Positions 50,710 to 61,232 of a stretch of 64,000 bases of DNA are shown here, in pieces. Position 1 is the stretch's first letter, and the number at the start of each line of letters is the position of its first letter. The position numbers were made by a program, and so were the translations under genes. The notes beneath the pieces are model-generated. The model was not told the origin of the DNA and did not search any database. It saw only the letters and a program-made list of their open reading frames with translations. The DNA comes from Aurantiochytrium sp. KH105 (Eukaryota; Sar; Bigyra; Thraustochytrida; Thraustochytriidae). Location: positions 24,225-88,224 of the forward strand of contig BGKB01000219.1 of the NCBI GenBank assembly GCA_003116975.1, read 5' to 3'.

Positions 50710-53700
50710 TTAGGAAAAAGTAAAATTGTCGCCGACAATATCCGGGGTAAGGAGAGGGCGCAGGCTCTGCTGGACGTGGGCACGTACGTCTGCGTCTTCG
50801 ATCTTTTCCGTCATGTAGCGGCGGAGACGCTGTGCACGAAGCCGAGCCCACGCTTGCTTTGCAACAGCAACATCGCTCAAGAATGGGCCTTCTTCGCCAG
50901 CAGGCTTTGACGCGCGTGTTGCAACGTGCCGATGACAAGCATTCGAGTCATCGCCTGTGTCCTGCAGACACCATGCGCAAAAGTAGCATGGGCAAGCGGC
51001 ACATTTGAGAGCGCAGCAGCCGTCAAAGTCAGCAAAGATTGTCGAGCAACGCGGGCACGACATGGCGAGGACCTCATCTTGAATGTCGCGAATGTGATTC
51101 TGCGTCGTCTGGTCCAACTCATGTTCGCGAAGTGCTGCGTCGACGCGATCACGGAACTGACGCTCTTGTTCGGCTGCGGCATCTCGCTCAAATTGCGCGC
51201 GCACAATGGCGAGTAGAGCTGAAAGATCCCCGTCTGGAACCGCGGATGCAATGGCTCGTCCAGAAACAAGGAGTTCACAGTCGGGCGCGACACAGCATAC
51301 GCTTCCATCTCGTAATACCTTGACGTGCGAGTGAGCCTCAATGGCAGCACGAACCGACTCGCTCAGGCACTCTATACACGCAAAGTGGCCATCAGCGCAA
51401 GAAACGCCTCCACTGACTGGATACACGTCGAGACAAATGACACATGAGGCCTCCTTTATAGGCTCAACTTGAAAGGCTTCGTGATGCAAGGCCTCAAGCG
51501 CAGTGGGTCGCTGTGTTGGATTTGCAGACTGGAGAGACGAAACGAGTGCTTGAATTGCGTCAGACACCTCTGAACCGTCAAAGAGTTCCGCGAGCACCAC
51601 ACCCACAGAAAACATGTCCACGGCAGGCTCGAACTTGTCGACATTTCCGTTGCGGAGTTCTGGCGCCATGTACTTGATGGTGGCCTGCATCGGCTGCGTC
51701 ATGGTCACGTTGTGCGTCTGCACGGCATCAAAGTCGCCCAGCACCGGCGACAGACCCTTTGCGAGAAAGACATTTTCTGGCTTGACATTGCAGTGCACGA
51801 AGCCTCGCGAATGCAGATCGTGGAGGCCAGAAAGGAGGCCAATGGCAATGCGCAGACGCGTCGCCACGCCTGCGTGCGAATGATCGTGAATCCACGTGGC
51901 GAGATCACCACTCGGATAAAACGGCATCAGAATGCAGCCCTCACGTGCATCCTGCATGAAGGCGCCCTGAATCTGGACAATGTAGGCCGATTGAATCTGG
52001 GCAAGTGCCGTAACTTGATGGTAAAATCGACTGCTCCACGCCTCGCTGGCGAGATGAAACACCTTGAGCACGAGATCGCGGCCATCGGGGCCACGCACTT
52101 TTTGCACAGACTTGCCAGGCTTGGACGCAAGCTCCTTGAGGGTGACAAAGTGCTCGCGACGAGCCGTCGTCCGCCATAAACCCAGCTTGGACAGCTCCAG
52201 CGGTGCTCCGTCGTCGCCCAAACCCAGCCGCTTCAGCCACTCTTGATTCCGGAGCAGCTCAGGGTAGTGCTCTTCTGCATGACGCAACAAGCGAGCTCGC
52301 TCCTTGCGCAGCTCACTGTCGAGTTTGTCAACACTTCCGGTTTGGGCAAGCTCTTGCTCCAGGTCAGCGATTCGCGCTTGAGCTTCCTCGTCACCTCCTC
52401 TGGCATCCTCGCGGGCGTCGTCGAGTTCGAAAGCAAGACGCTTAAGTTTTCTCGTCTTGTTTCTGAGACTCTTGAGAAGAAGCTCTGCATCTTCGGTATT
52501 TGGCTCAGTGAGTCCAGACTTGAGGCGCGAGAGCAAATGCCCAAGGTCCTTTACGCGCGAGACCACGCTCGAAATCGTACGAGTGTAAAACGAGAACATG
52601 CAGGCCAACGCACGTCGCACTTTGTCGAGCGGGGCATCTGCCATGGGATTGCTTTTCGACAAGGCGCTGAGCTCCGCAACAAATGCTTGATGCACATCCT
52701 GAAGTTCCAAAACCAACTCCTGTGATCTTTCGGGATAAGTCAGCGTCTTGAAGAATGTAGGCTGAATACCAAGGCGCTTCGTGCTCTCTTCTAGTGCATC
52801 AAGAACTGCAGTGGTTCGCTCGCGTGCAGCAATCGTATCATCGCGAGCCTCCCACGCCTTGATGGCCTCCATCATGGTTCGAGTTGCCTCCTGTACTTGT
52901 CCAAAGGTCACTAGCTCCGCTGTATCGTCGACATTTGCCGGTTCGCCCAGGATATCTCGCCAGAGCTTGCGACAAGTGTCGGCCACGTCGTTTGCATCAT
53001 CTTCCAACTCTTGAAGCTTGACTTCTGAAAATTTTGCGAGAGTCTCTCGAATACACGTGAAAAGCTCGCGCCGCACCTGGTTCCGTTCAGGGATCTTTTC
53101 TGGGTCTGTCTTGACGGCTTCCTGCAGTGTGGTGAGCGCTTGCTCTTTCTCAGATACAGCTACTTGCTGCGAGTCAAAGTCTGCAACACTGGCACTCGGA
53201 TATTCGCGTGAGAGCTGCTCGGCAAAGAAATCGCGCAGCATTGTTTGATGGAGACCAGCTTTTTCCTCGCTACGCTTTGCCCGGGCATTGGAAAGCTCCG
53301 CGGCAAGAATCTTGAGCTTGCTCGCTTGCTCAGGACCTACAAACGCTTGCAGCAACGCACGGCGGTCTTGCAAGCTTGCTATCCCCAGTTTCTCAAGCTG
53401 GGCGGAAGTGAGACTGCGAATCTTTTTCAATGTCTGCACGCCCTGCTCGTAAAGCTTGACAAGCATCTCTCGCAGTGCTTTGGTTTGCAGCTGCGCTAAC
53501 GGTAAGGAGTGTATGAAGGAGAGAAAGGCGGACAGCTTCGTGCGGCGACAGCGGAAAAAGCCCGGATTGGCCTTCCTTGTTCCAAGGGACTCGCTCGAAA
53601 GACCTGCGCTGTACTTGAAAAGAAGTTTCGCTAGAAGGAGAGCAATGTTCTCATCCCTGGCTTTGCAGGCGTAGAACAGCGCTGTCTGACCAAAAGTGTC

Positions 53701-56234
53701 CCGCGCGTCGATTCGAGTCCCGTTGACGACCAACTTTTCTGCCTCCGAGATGTCGCCGTTCCTGCACGCATGCATAAGAGGCGTCTGGCTCTGTTCGTAC
53801 AGAGTTTCATTGCGGTCGAGAGCGGCCTCGATAGCAGGATATTGGCGGCGGCTGATGCTGTAATGTAAAAAAAAATGTCAGAAGGAACTTGCTGCAGGTT
53901 GTGGGTCCTCTTTGGGACTTACTCGAGCGTTTGTAATGTTTTGTTTTCTGCGAGTGCATTCGCCAGCGCCGCGGCGCCCTCGTCGCCGATCCTGTTGTCC
54001 ACAAGACTGCGCTCGTCATAGCATAAGACGCCAAGATGAACGAAATTGCGCCAAGGGTTGCATTCCGTCGCATCCCATGTGTGCGTACGGACGTGAGTTG
54101 TGGTCAGCTCTTGTTGCTTATTGGGCTTCTGCCCCCACTTTCACTTTGTCGCAACGACTTACCTAAGCGTCTGCAGCGACTCATTGCTCACGAGTGCGTT
54201 CGCCAGCGCCGTGGCGCCCTCGTCGTCGATCTTGTTGCGATAAAGTCTGCGCTCGTCATAGCATGAGACGTCAAGATGAACGAAATTGCGCCAAGGGTTG
54301 CATTCCGTCGCAACCCATGCGTGTGTGCGTGCGTGAGCTGTGGTCAGCACTTGTTGCTTCTTGGGCTTCTAACCCCACTTTCACTTTGTCGCGATGACTT
54401 ACTTCAGCGTCTGTAGCGACTCATTGTTCGCGAGTGCGTTTGCTAGCGCTGTAGCGCCCTCTGCGCCGATGTTGTTGTTATTGAGACTGCGCTCGACATA
54501 ACATGGGACGCCAAGATGAACGAAATCGCGCCAAGGGTTGCATTCCGCCGCGTCCATGCGTGCGTACGTACGTGAGCTGTGGTTAGCTCTTGTTGCTTCT
54601 TGGGCTTCTGGCCCACTTTCACTTTGTCGCAATGACTTACTTTAGCGTCTGCAGCGACTCATTGCTCGCGAGTGCGTTCGCCAGCTCCGTAGCGCCCTCG
54701 TTGCCGATGTCGTTTTGAAAAAGACTGATCTCGTCATAACATGAGACGCCAAGATGAATGAGATCGCGCCAAGGGTTGCATTCCGCCGCAGCATCCATGC
54801 GTGCGTACGTACGTGAGCTGTGGTCAGCTCTTGTTGCTTCCTGGGCTTCTAACCCCACTTTCACTTTGTCGCGATGACTTACTTCAGCGTCTGTAGCGAC
54901 TCATTGTTCGCGAGTGCGTTTGCTAGCGCCGTAGCGCCCTCTGCGCCGATGTCGTTTTGAAAAAGACTGATCTCGTCATAGCATGAGACGCCAAGATGAT
55001 CGAAATCGCGCCAAGGGTTGCATTTCGTCCCATCCCATGCGTGCGTACGTGCGTGCGTGCGTACGTAAGTTTGTGGTCAGCTCTTGTTGCTTCTTGGGCT
55101 TTTGGCGACACTTTCACTTTGTCGAAGTGACTTACTTGAGCGTCTGCAGCGACTCATTGTTTGCGAGTGCGTTCGCCAGCGCCGTCGCGCCCTCTGCGCC
55201 GATTTTGTTGCGCTCAAGACTGCGCTCGTCATAGCATGAGACGCCAAGATGAACGAAATCGCGCCCAAGGGTTGCATCCCGCCGCATCCCATGCGTGCGT
55301 GCGTACGTGAGCTGTGGTCAGCCTTTGCTGTTTCTTGGGCTTCTGGCCCCACTTTCACTTTGTCGCAATGACTTACTCTAGCGTCTGCAGCGACTCGCTG
55401 TTCGCGAGTGCGTTCGCCAGCGCCGTGGCGCCCTCGTCGCCGATATTGTTGTACTGAAGACTGCGCTCGCCATAACATGAGACGCCAAGATGAACGACAT
55501 CGCGTCAAGAGTTGCATTCCGTCGCATCCCATGCATGCGTGCGTGCGTGAGTTTGTGGTCAGCTCTTGTTGCTTATTGGGCTTCTGACCCCACTTTAACT
55601 TTGTCGCAACGACTTACCTAAGCGTCTGCAGCGAGTCATGGCTTGCGAGTCCGTTCGCCAGCGCCTTGGCACCCTCTGCGCCAATCTTGTTGCTCGAAAG
55701 ACTGCACTCGTCATAACATGAGACGCCAAGATGAACGAAATTGTGCCAAGGGTTGTATTCCGTCGCATTCCATCCGTGCGTGCGTACACGAGCAGTGGTC
55801 AGCTCTAGGTGCTTTTTGGGCTTCTGGACCCACTTTTTTGTCGCAATGACTTACTCTAGCACATGGAGCGACTCATTGTTCGCGAGTGCGTTCCCCAGCA
55901 CCGTTGCGCCCGCTACGCCGATACTGTTGTTGCCAATACTGCGCTCGTCATAAAATGAGACGCGAAGATGAACGAAATCGCGCCAAGGGTTGCATTCCGT
56001 CGCACCCAATGCGCGCGTGCGTACGTGAGCTGTGGTCAGCTGTTGTTGCTTCTTGGGCTTCTGGCCCCACTTCCACTTTGTCGCAATGACTTACTCTAGC
56101 GTATGCAGTGACTCATTGTTCGCGAGTGCGTTCGCCAGCGCCGAAGCGCCCTCGTCGCCAATCTTGTTGCATTTTAAACTGCATTGGTCATAACATGAGA
56201 CGCCAAGATGAACGAAATCGCGCCAAGGGTTGCA

Positions 56235-56326
<92 letters not shown>

Positions 56327-57896
56327 ATGAGTTGTGGTCAGCTCTTGTTGCTTCTTGGGCTTCTGGCCTCATTTTTACTTTCTCGCAATGACTTACTTGA
56401 GCGTGTAGAGCGACTCGTTTGTTACGAGTGTATTCGCCAGCGCCGTGGCGCCCTCGTCGCCGATCCTAGTATCCTGAAGACTGCGCTCGTCATAACATGA
56501 GACGACAAGATTAAAGAAATCGTGTCAAGGATTGCATTCCGTCGCATCCCGTGAGTGCGTACGTACGCGAGCTGTGGTCAGCTCTTGTTGCTTCTTGAGC
56601 TTCTGGCCCGCTTTCACTTTGTCGCAATGACTTACTCTAGAGTATGCAGTGACTCGTTCTTTACGAGTGCGTTCCCCAGCGCCGTTGCGCCCTCGTCGCC
56701 GATACTGTTCCACCCAAGACTGCGCTCATCATTGTATGAGATGTCAAGATGAACGAAATCGCGCCAAGGGTTGCATTGCGTCGCATCCCATGCGTGCGTG
56801 CGTGCGTGCGTGCGCGAGCTGTGGTCAGCTCTTGTTGCTTCTTGGGCTTCTGGCCCACTTTCCCTTTGTCGCAATGACTTACTGAAGCGTATGCAGCGAC
56901 TCATTGTTCGCGAGTTCGTTCGCCAGCGCCGTAGCGCCCTCGTTGCCGATATTGCTGTACCCAAGACTGCACTCGATATAAACATGAGACGCCAAGATGA
57001 ACGAAATCGCGCCAAGGGTTGCATCCCATCGCATCCCATTGCATCCCATGCGTGAGTCCTGGTCAGCTCTTTTTGCTTCTCGAGCTTCTGGCCCCACTTT
57101 CACTTTATCGTAATGACTCACTCTAGCGACTGCAGCGACTCATTATTTGCGAGCGTGTTCGCTAGCGCTGCGGCGCCCTTGTCGCCGATAAAACTGTCGT
57201 AAAGACTGCGCTCGTCATAAGATGAAATGCCAAAATAAACAAAATCGCGGAAAGGGTTGCATTCCGTCGCACCCGATGCGTGCGTGCGTGCGTGAGCTGT
57301 GGTCAGCTCTTGTTGCTTCTTGGGCTTCTGGCCCACTTTCCCTTTGTCGCAATGACTTACCTCAGCGTCTGCAGCGACTCGTTCTTTACGAGTGCGTTCG
57401 CAAGCGCTGTGGCGCCCTCATGGCCAATATAGCTGTGGTAAAGACTGCGCTCGTCATAACATGACACGACGAGATGAAAAAAATCGCGCCAAGGGTTGCA
57501 TTCCATCGCATCCCATGCGTGCGTGCGTTCGTGAGCTGTGGTCAGCTCTTGTTGATTCTCGGGCTTCTGGCCCACTTTCACTTTGTCGCAATGACTTACT
57601 CTAGCGTATGCAGCGATTCAGTGTTCGCGAGTGCGTTCGCCAGCGCTGTGGCGCCCTCGTGGCCGATATTGTGCCACCCAAGACTGCGCTCGTCATAACA
57701 TGAGACGCCAAGATGAACGAAATCGCGCCAAAAATTTCATTCCGTCGCATCCCATGCGTGCGTGCATGCGTTAGATTTGGTCAGCCGTTGTTGTGTCTTT
57801 TGTGAGGTCTCAGAATCTGTCATTTACGTACCTGATTTTTTTTTTGCCGTTTTCAATTTTCTCAATCGCTCTGTTGAGCTTATCTTGATTGCTCAT
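50710..57896 (-). CDS. LRR-ankyrin-coiled-coil-pseudokinase-RING/IBR receptor-like protein (18 exons)
   Basis: Exon 1 is 57832-57896 (ATG at 57896, reading MSNQDKLNRAIEKIENGKKKI, donor GTACGT). Then sixteen 84-nt exons: 57600-57683, 57361-57444, 57122-57205, 56883-56966, 56636-56719, 56397-56480, 56095-56178, 55855-55938, 55618-55701, 55377-55460, 55136-55219, 54883-54966, 54641-54724, 54403-54486, 54163-54246, 53923-54006; last exon 50710-53857. Lengths total 4557 nt, an exact frame of 1518 residues. Each small exon codes for one 28-residue LRR of NLRC3/ribonuclease-inhibitor type (consensus NxIGxEGATALANALxxNESLQTLxL). The last exon has ankyrin repeats (about 490-550), a SAM-like segment (about 602-642), long coiled coils, a kinase-like domain with HCNVKPENV and GDFD in place of HRD and DFG (catalytic Asp lost), a Cys/His RING-like CVICLD block (about 1274) and an IBR-like CPRC...CAWCL block (about 1402). 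Probably an immune-type receptor with ubiquitin-ligase output. Confidence 0.8.
53923..57683 (-). repeat. Array of sixteen exon-intron LRR cassettes
   Basis: Every unit repeats an 84-nt exon plus an intron of mostly about 150-170 nt (range 148-218), spaced about 240 nt. Introns are also alike: they begin GTAAGTCATTGCGAC, carry CCAAGAAGCAACAAGAGCTGACCACAG and end GACGAGCGCAG (on the minus strand). One donor (57116-57121) is GTGAGT, and two units have a GATCAG acceptor variant. All introns are phase 2, so whole units can be gained, lost or skipped without a frameshift. Confidence 0.95.
56239..56325. repeat. (TG)n/(CG)n microsatellite in an LRR intron
   Basis: About 75 bases of alternating GT followed by CG repeats, inside the intron between exons 56095-56178 and 56397-56480, making that intron the longest of the array. 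Confidence 0.95.
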
Positions 57897-57923
57897 CGTC
57901 GCAATCTAGTTGCACTCAAGATC

Positions 57924-57929
57924 TTTATA
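57924..57929 (-). promoter_or_regulatory. TATA box of the LRR receptor gene
   Basis: TATAAA on the minus strand (context GTATAAAGAT), starting 33 nt upstream of the ATG at 57896. It supports exon 1 as the true first exon and implies a very short leader. Confidence 0.6.
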
Positions 57930-60900
57930 CGCGACCTCCTCACGAAGAGCGCCACTTCACATCACTGCTCTGCAGGGACCAGTATACGCTTGCAGCTGAC
58001 ACAACGTCGACCCGTCTTTCTTCAAGATGATTTCGTGAAAATATGGCCGCGAGAGCGAGGACGCTGTCTAGCGACGAGCGTAAACGAGCCGATGCCGCAG
58101 CGGCGCGGCAGTCAGAGAAACTTGGCGCCACGTGCACGAGGGCAAGGCGGATGCGTTGTCCGTTACACGCGGCTTCTCTACGAGCGTCTTGCGCTTGGTG
58201 TCGACGACGCAAGCGCACAGCAGGCAGACAGTCAGATGTAACGAAGACGGCGTCCGTCCGTCGGTCCGGCTGGTCGCCGATCGCCCAGCACGCCGCGCGG
58301 GTCGAGAGCAGGCAAGAAGGGCGCGCAGCGAAGTGAGCGCGGGAGGGGGCGCCACACGTACGAACGACGCGTACGAGCGCGCGCGCGTTTGCCTCGAGCC
58401 GAGCCCGCCAACGTGTGATCGATCGCGTTCTGCTCGCATCGCGTTCTCGCGAGGATCGGTCGGGAAAACTTTCTCGTCGGCCGGGTAAACGAGGCTCCAC
58501 ATTCTCATTACGTAACTGTAAACCTGCGCAAACTCGAGTTTCTCCGTAAGCGCCGGATATCCTCCGAAGCGAGATGCTGCCAAGTGTCTGGGGAAGAAAG
58601 AAGCAGACGGGGACATGAGGAGCGCGAGGCAGACGCGTCTGATGAGTAGGGGAGGCAGTCGCGGTGCTGCTGACGCCGGCGCATGGAGTGAGCCGCTGCT
58701 GGTGCGCCACGAACAGGCTACGCGTCGGTCCGCTACGCTGCGAGCTTTCTTGCTTCGGTGACCGATCAATCGAGCGAGCGAGCGAGTTGGCCAAGGTCGC
58801 AGCGGGCGGCGGTTCTCCTTGCGCGCGCACCCCCTCTTTCTGGGAATCGAGGCGGCAGTGGCGAAGATGATGATGCTCGAGAAATGAAGAGAGCGAGTAT
58901 ACGGAAAATAAAAAGAAACTGATTGTGCAAGGGCGAGTCGCGTGGACACAAACTTAGGGATGGACAGAACGAAGACGGCGAGTTATCCTCATCTCCTTTT
59001 TTTCTTTCGATCGGCGAAGTGTCGCAGGGGCGGCTGCCTTTGAGGTGACTGGTACTGCGGCAACGGAGAGTCTTTGGTGATAGCATTGGATGAGACCGGG
59101 ACGAGATCAGAGGTGGGTTGTTGTTGAGCGCACGCACGCACTTTGTTTCTTCCTTGCAAAGGATCAACATGGTGACGGCTGCGGCGATGATGAGCGCGTC
59201 TCTTCGAGCACTGGCAAGCATTCAGCCTTTTGTTTTTTATCTTTGGCCAAGCAGGCCAGGCGAGGCTGCCTCGTGAGCGACGCGTCTGACTTGGGCATCG
59301 GTGGCTAGCTTGCCGCGCAGCGAGCTCGTTAAATGTGTCCAGGTCCACATTAGGTCCACATCAGGTCCACATCAGGTCCACATCAGCCAAGTGTTTTATC
59401 CGCGCGTTGCAAAGTGGATCATTGATCCTTGCAAATGAACAAACAGCCAGGCACAATCAGCGAAAACAAAGACTCGGCCAGTCTCGACCTCTCTGTCTCA
59501 TCGTCGCCGCCGAAGACAAACGACGAAGTTGGGCGTCGCGGAGAGGCGAGGGGCGCGCCCAGGCAGCGCGCGGGCCCGCCAGGTGGTGTTGAGAGCCCGA
59601 TGTGCGCAGGCGGGCGCGCGCCCGTGGCAGACCTCGCCGCAGCGCTTTGGCGCACGGAGCGGCTTGGAGTTGGATTGATCCAACGACGATGCAAACGCCC
59701 AGCGAAGGCGCGAAGGCGACGTCTCCAGGCGCGGGTGCCGGCAGCGCGAGTGAGCGAGCCAGGAGATAAGCGGGGAGGCTGAGTATGGTGAGACCGCAGT
59801 GGAGACGTGCGAGCCAGAAAGACTGTCTTGCGCTATCCGGCGTCTCGGCCTCTTGCGCAGCAACGAGGAAGGCGAAGAAAAGGCTGCCGCAGCGTCCAGG
59901 TGCCCTCGCGAGCGCTTATGATCAAAGAAGACTCAAATGGCGCAGCGTGTGCATGTAATTTGCAATGGCTTACTCGTGTGCGTGGCGGTCTTGCATTGGG
60001 CTCACGTTCAAGTTGGCTACAGCAAAGTCGATCGCTGCTAGCGCCAATCGCGGGGCATCGATCCCCAAGTTTATGCGGCCACGATCGCTGGCACCAGAGG
60101 CTCAACTGTAGGCGCCATGTCGTCAAAGCCGTCGCTTGCTGCTGTGCCTCGTGCACGCGAAAGAATCTCGACCAGTGGAAATGACATCGTTCGGCGAAAC
60201 GGGCTGTGCTGTTGCTGTGTCAGGTGACGAGCAAGAGGCCGAAGGGCATCGAAGTCCTGTGAAGATAATTGACTGGTGTTGTGCGCTTGGACAATGTGTC
60301 GTTGCCAATGGCTCACTGGCTCACGAACGTGGACACCGAGCGCTCCACGCGTGCTGCGGCCGACGTTGCGAGAGCTACTTGGTCGCCTGTAATCTTGATC
60401 GTTTCATCCTGGCGTTCCTCAGCTGAGCAGGCCAGAGGCATCTTTTGAAAGTCTCTCTGCGGGTCTGCCAGATAATCTCGCGTGTAGAGCGGACATGATC
60501 GTCGATTCGAGACACGGTCGCCACCAGCCTTGCCAAAAACTTGAATTTTCTTGACCTGAATATGTATGTGCGTGCGCATGCTCGAGTTTGGGTCTTACCG
60601 GCCGGCCGGCGTGCTGCGTTGAGGCGTGTAATTGTTGACCCATAAACGGTCGAAGTACGCACCTTAGCCAGCTGGCCCGAGCAGCTGGCTCGTGCGCGGC
60701 CAACTTGCGCAGCAAGATCGCTGTGCAGCCTGGCGTGCGGGCCGGCCGGCCCGAGCAGCTGCGCGCGCGCGCCGTCCGTCTGTGCCCGCAGTCCGGACGC
60801 AGCCTGCCCAGCGTGGGCATCGTGTCGACACCATGCTAGATCTACTGGGCAGACCAGCGTAGACGGCCCGCTTGACTGTGCGGCTACGCTGCGCGTTAGC

Positions 60901-60988
60901 TCGCGCGATCGGCTACGTCACGGCCGGTCCGTCGCCTCGTGAGTCTTGACCAGTCGGCCGCCCCGCGCGTCTCTGAGCGAACTCCCGC
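57930..60988. other. Gene-poor region
   Basis: No convincing gene. Frames of up to 296 codons on the minus strand (57940-58949) lie upstream of the LRR gene but have mixed, Arg/Ser-rich composition and resemble nothing. An 11-bp unit AGGTCCACATC is repeated four times at 59341-59384. GGCCGGCC palindromes and GAGCAGCTG repeats occur near 60600-60760. Confidence 0.5.
59341..59384. repeat. Four tandem 11-bp units
   Basis: AGGTCCACATT followed by three AGGTCCACATC, perfect except the last base of the first unit. Confidence 0.9.
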
Positions 60989-61232
60989 GTGGCGCCCTAT
61001 CCTCGTTCAATTCCTAAATAGGTATTCCCGATTGAACTCATCTTCACTCTGGTTGCATTTCCACCATGTGACAACAGATTAAGAGTCATCGCTCTGCCCG
61101 ACGCCGGGCCCGCGCGCGTAGCGCTTCCGTTGCCTAGCGCACCGTGGCGCCCTATCCTCGTTCAATTCCTAAATAGGTATTCCCGATTGAACTCATCTTC
61201 ACTCTGGTTGCATTTCCACCATGTGACAACAG
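60989..61232. repeat. Exact 89-bp direct repeat with CArG-like boxes
   Basis: Copies at 60989-61077 and 61144-61232 are identical and separated by a 66-bp GC-rich spacer. Each contains CCTAAATAGG (61013-61022, 61168-61177), which fits the CC(A/T)6GG pattern bound by SRF/MADS-box factors. Perfect identity points to a recent duplication or selection. Confidence 0.95.

Noticed and set aside
53923-57683. Regularly spaced repeats suggesting a CRISPR-like array
   Set aside because: The 240-nt period is exon plus intron; the repeats code for LRRs with splice sites, and the host is a eukaryote.
57940-58949. Two overlapping minus-strand frames of 293-296 codons upstream of the LRR gene
   Set aside because: Overlap each other in different frames, Arg/Ser-rich, no motif, and lie upstream of the TATA box of exon 1.
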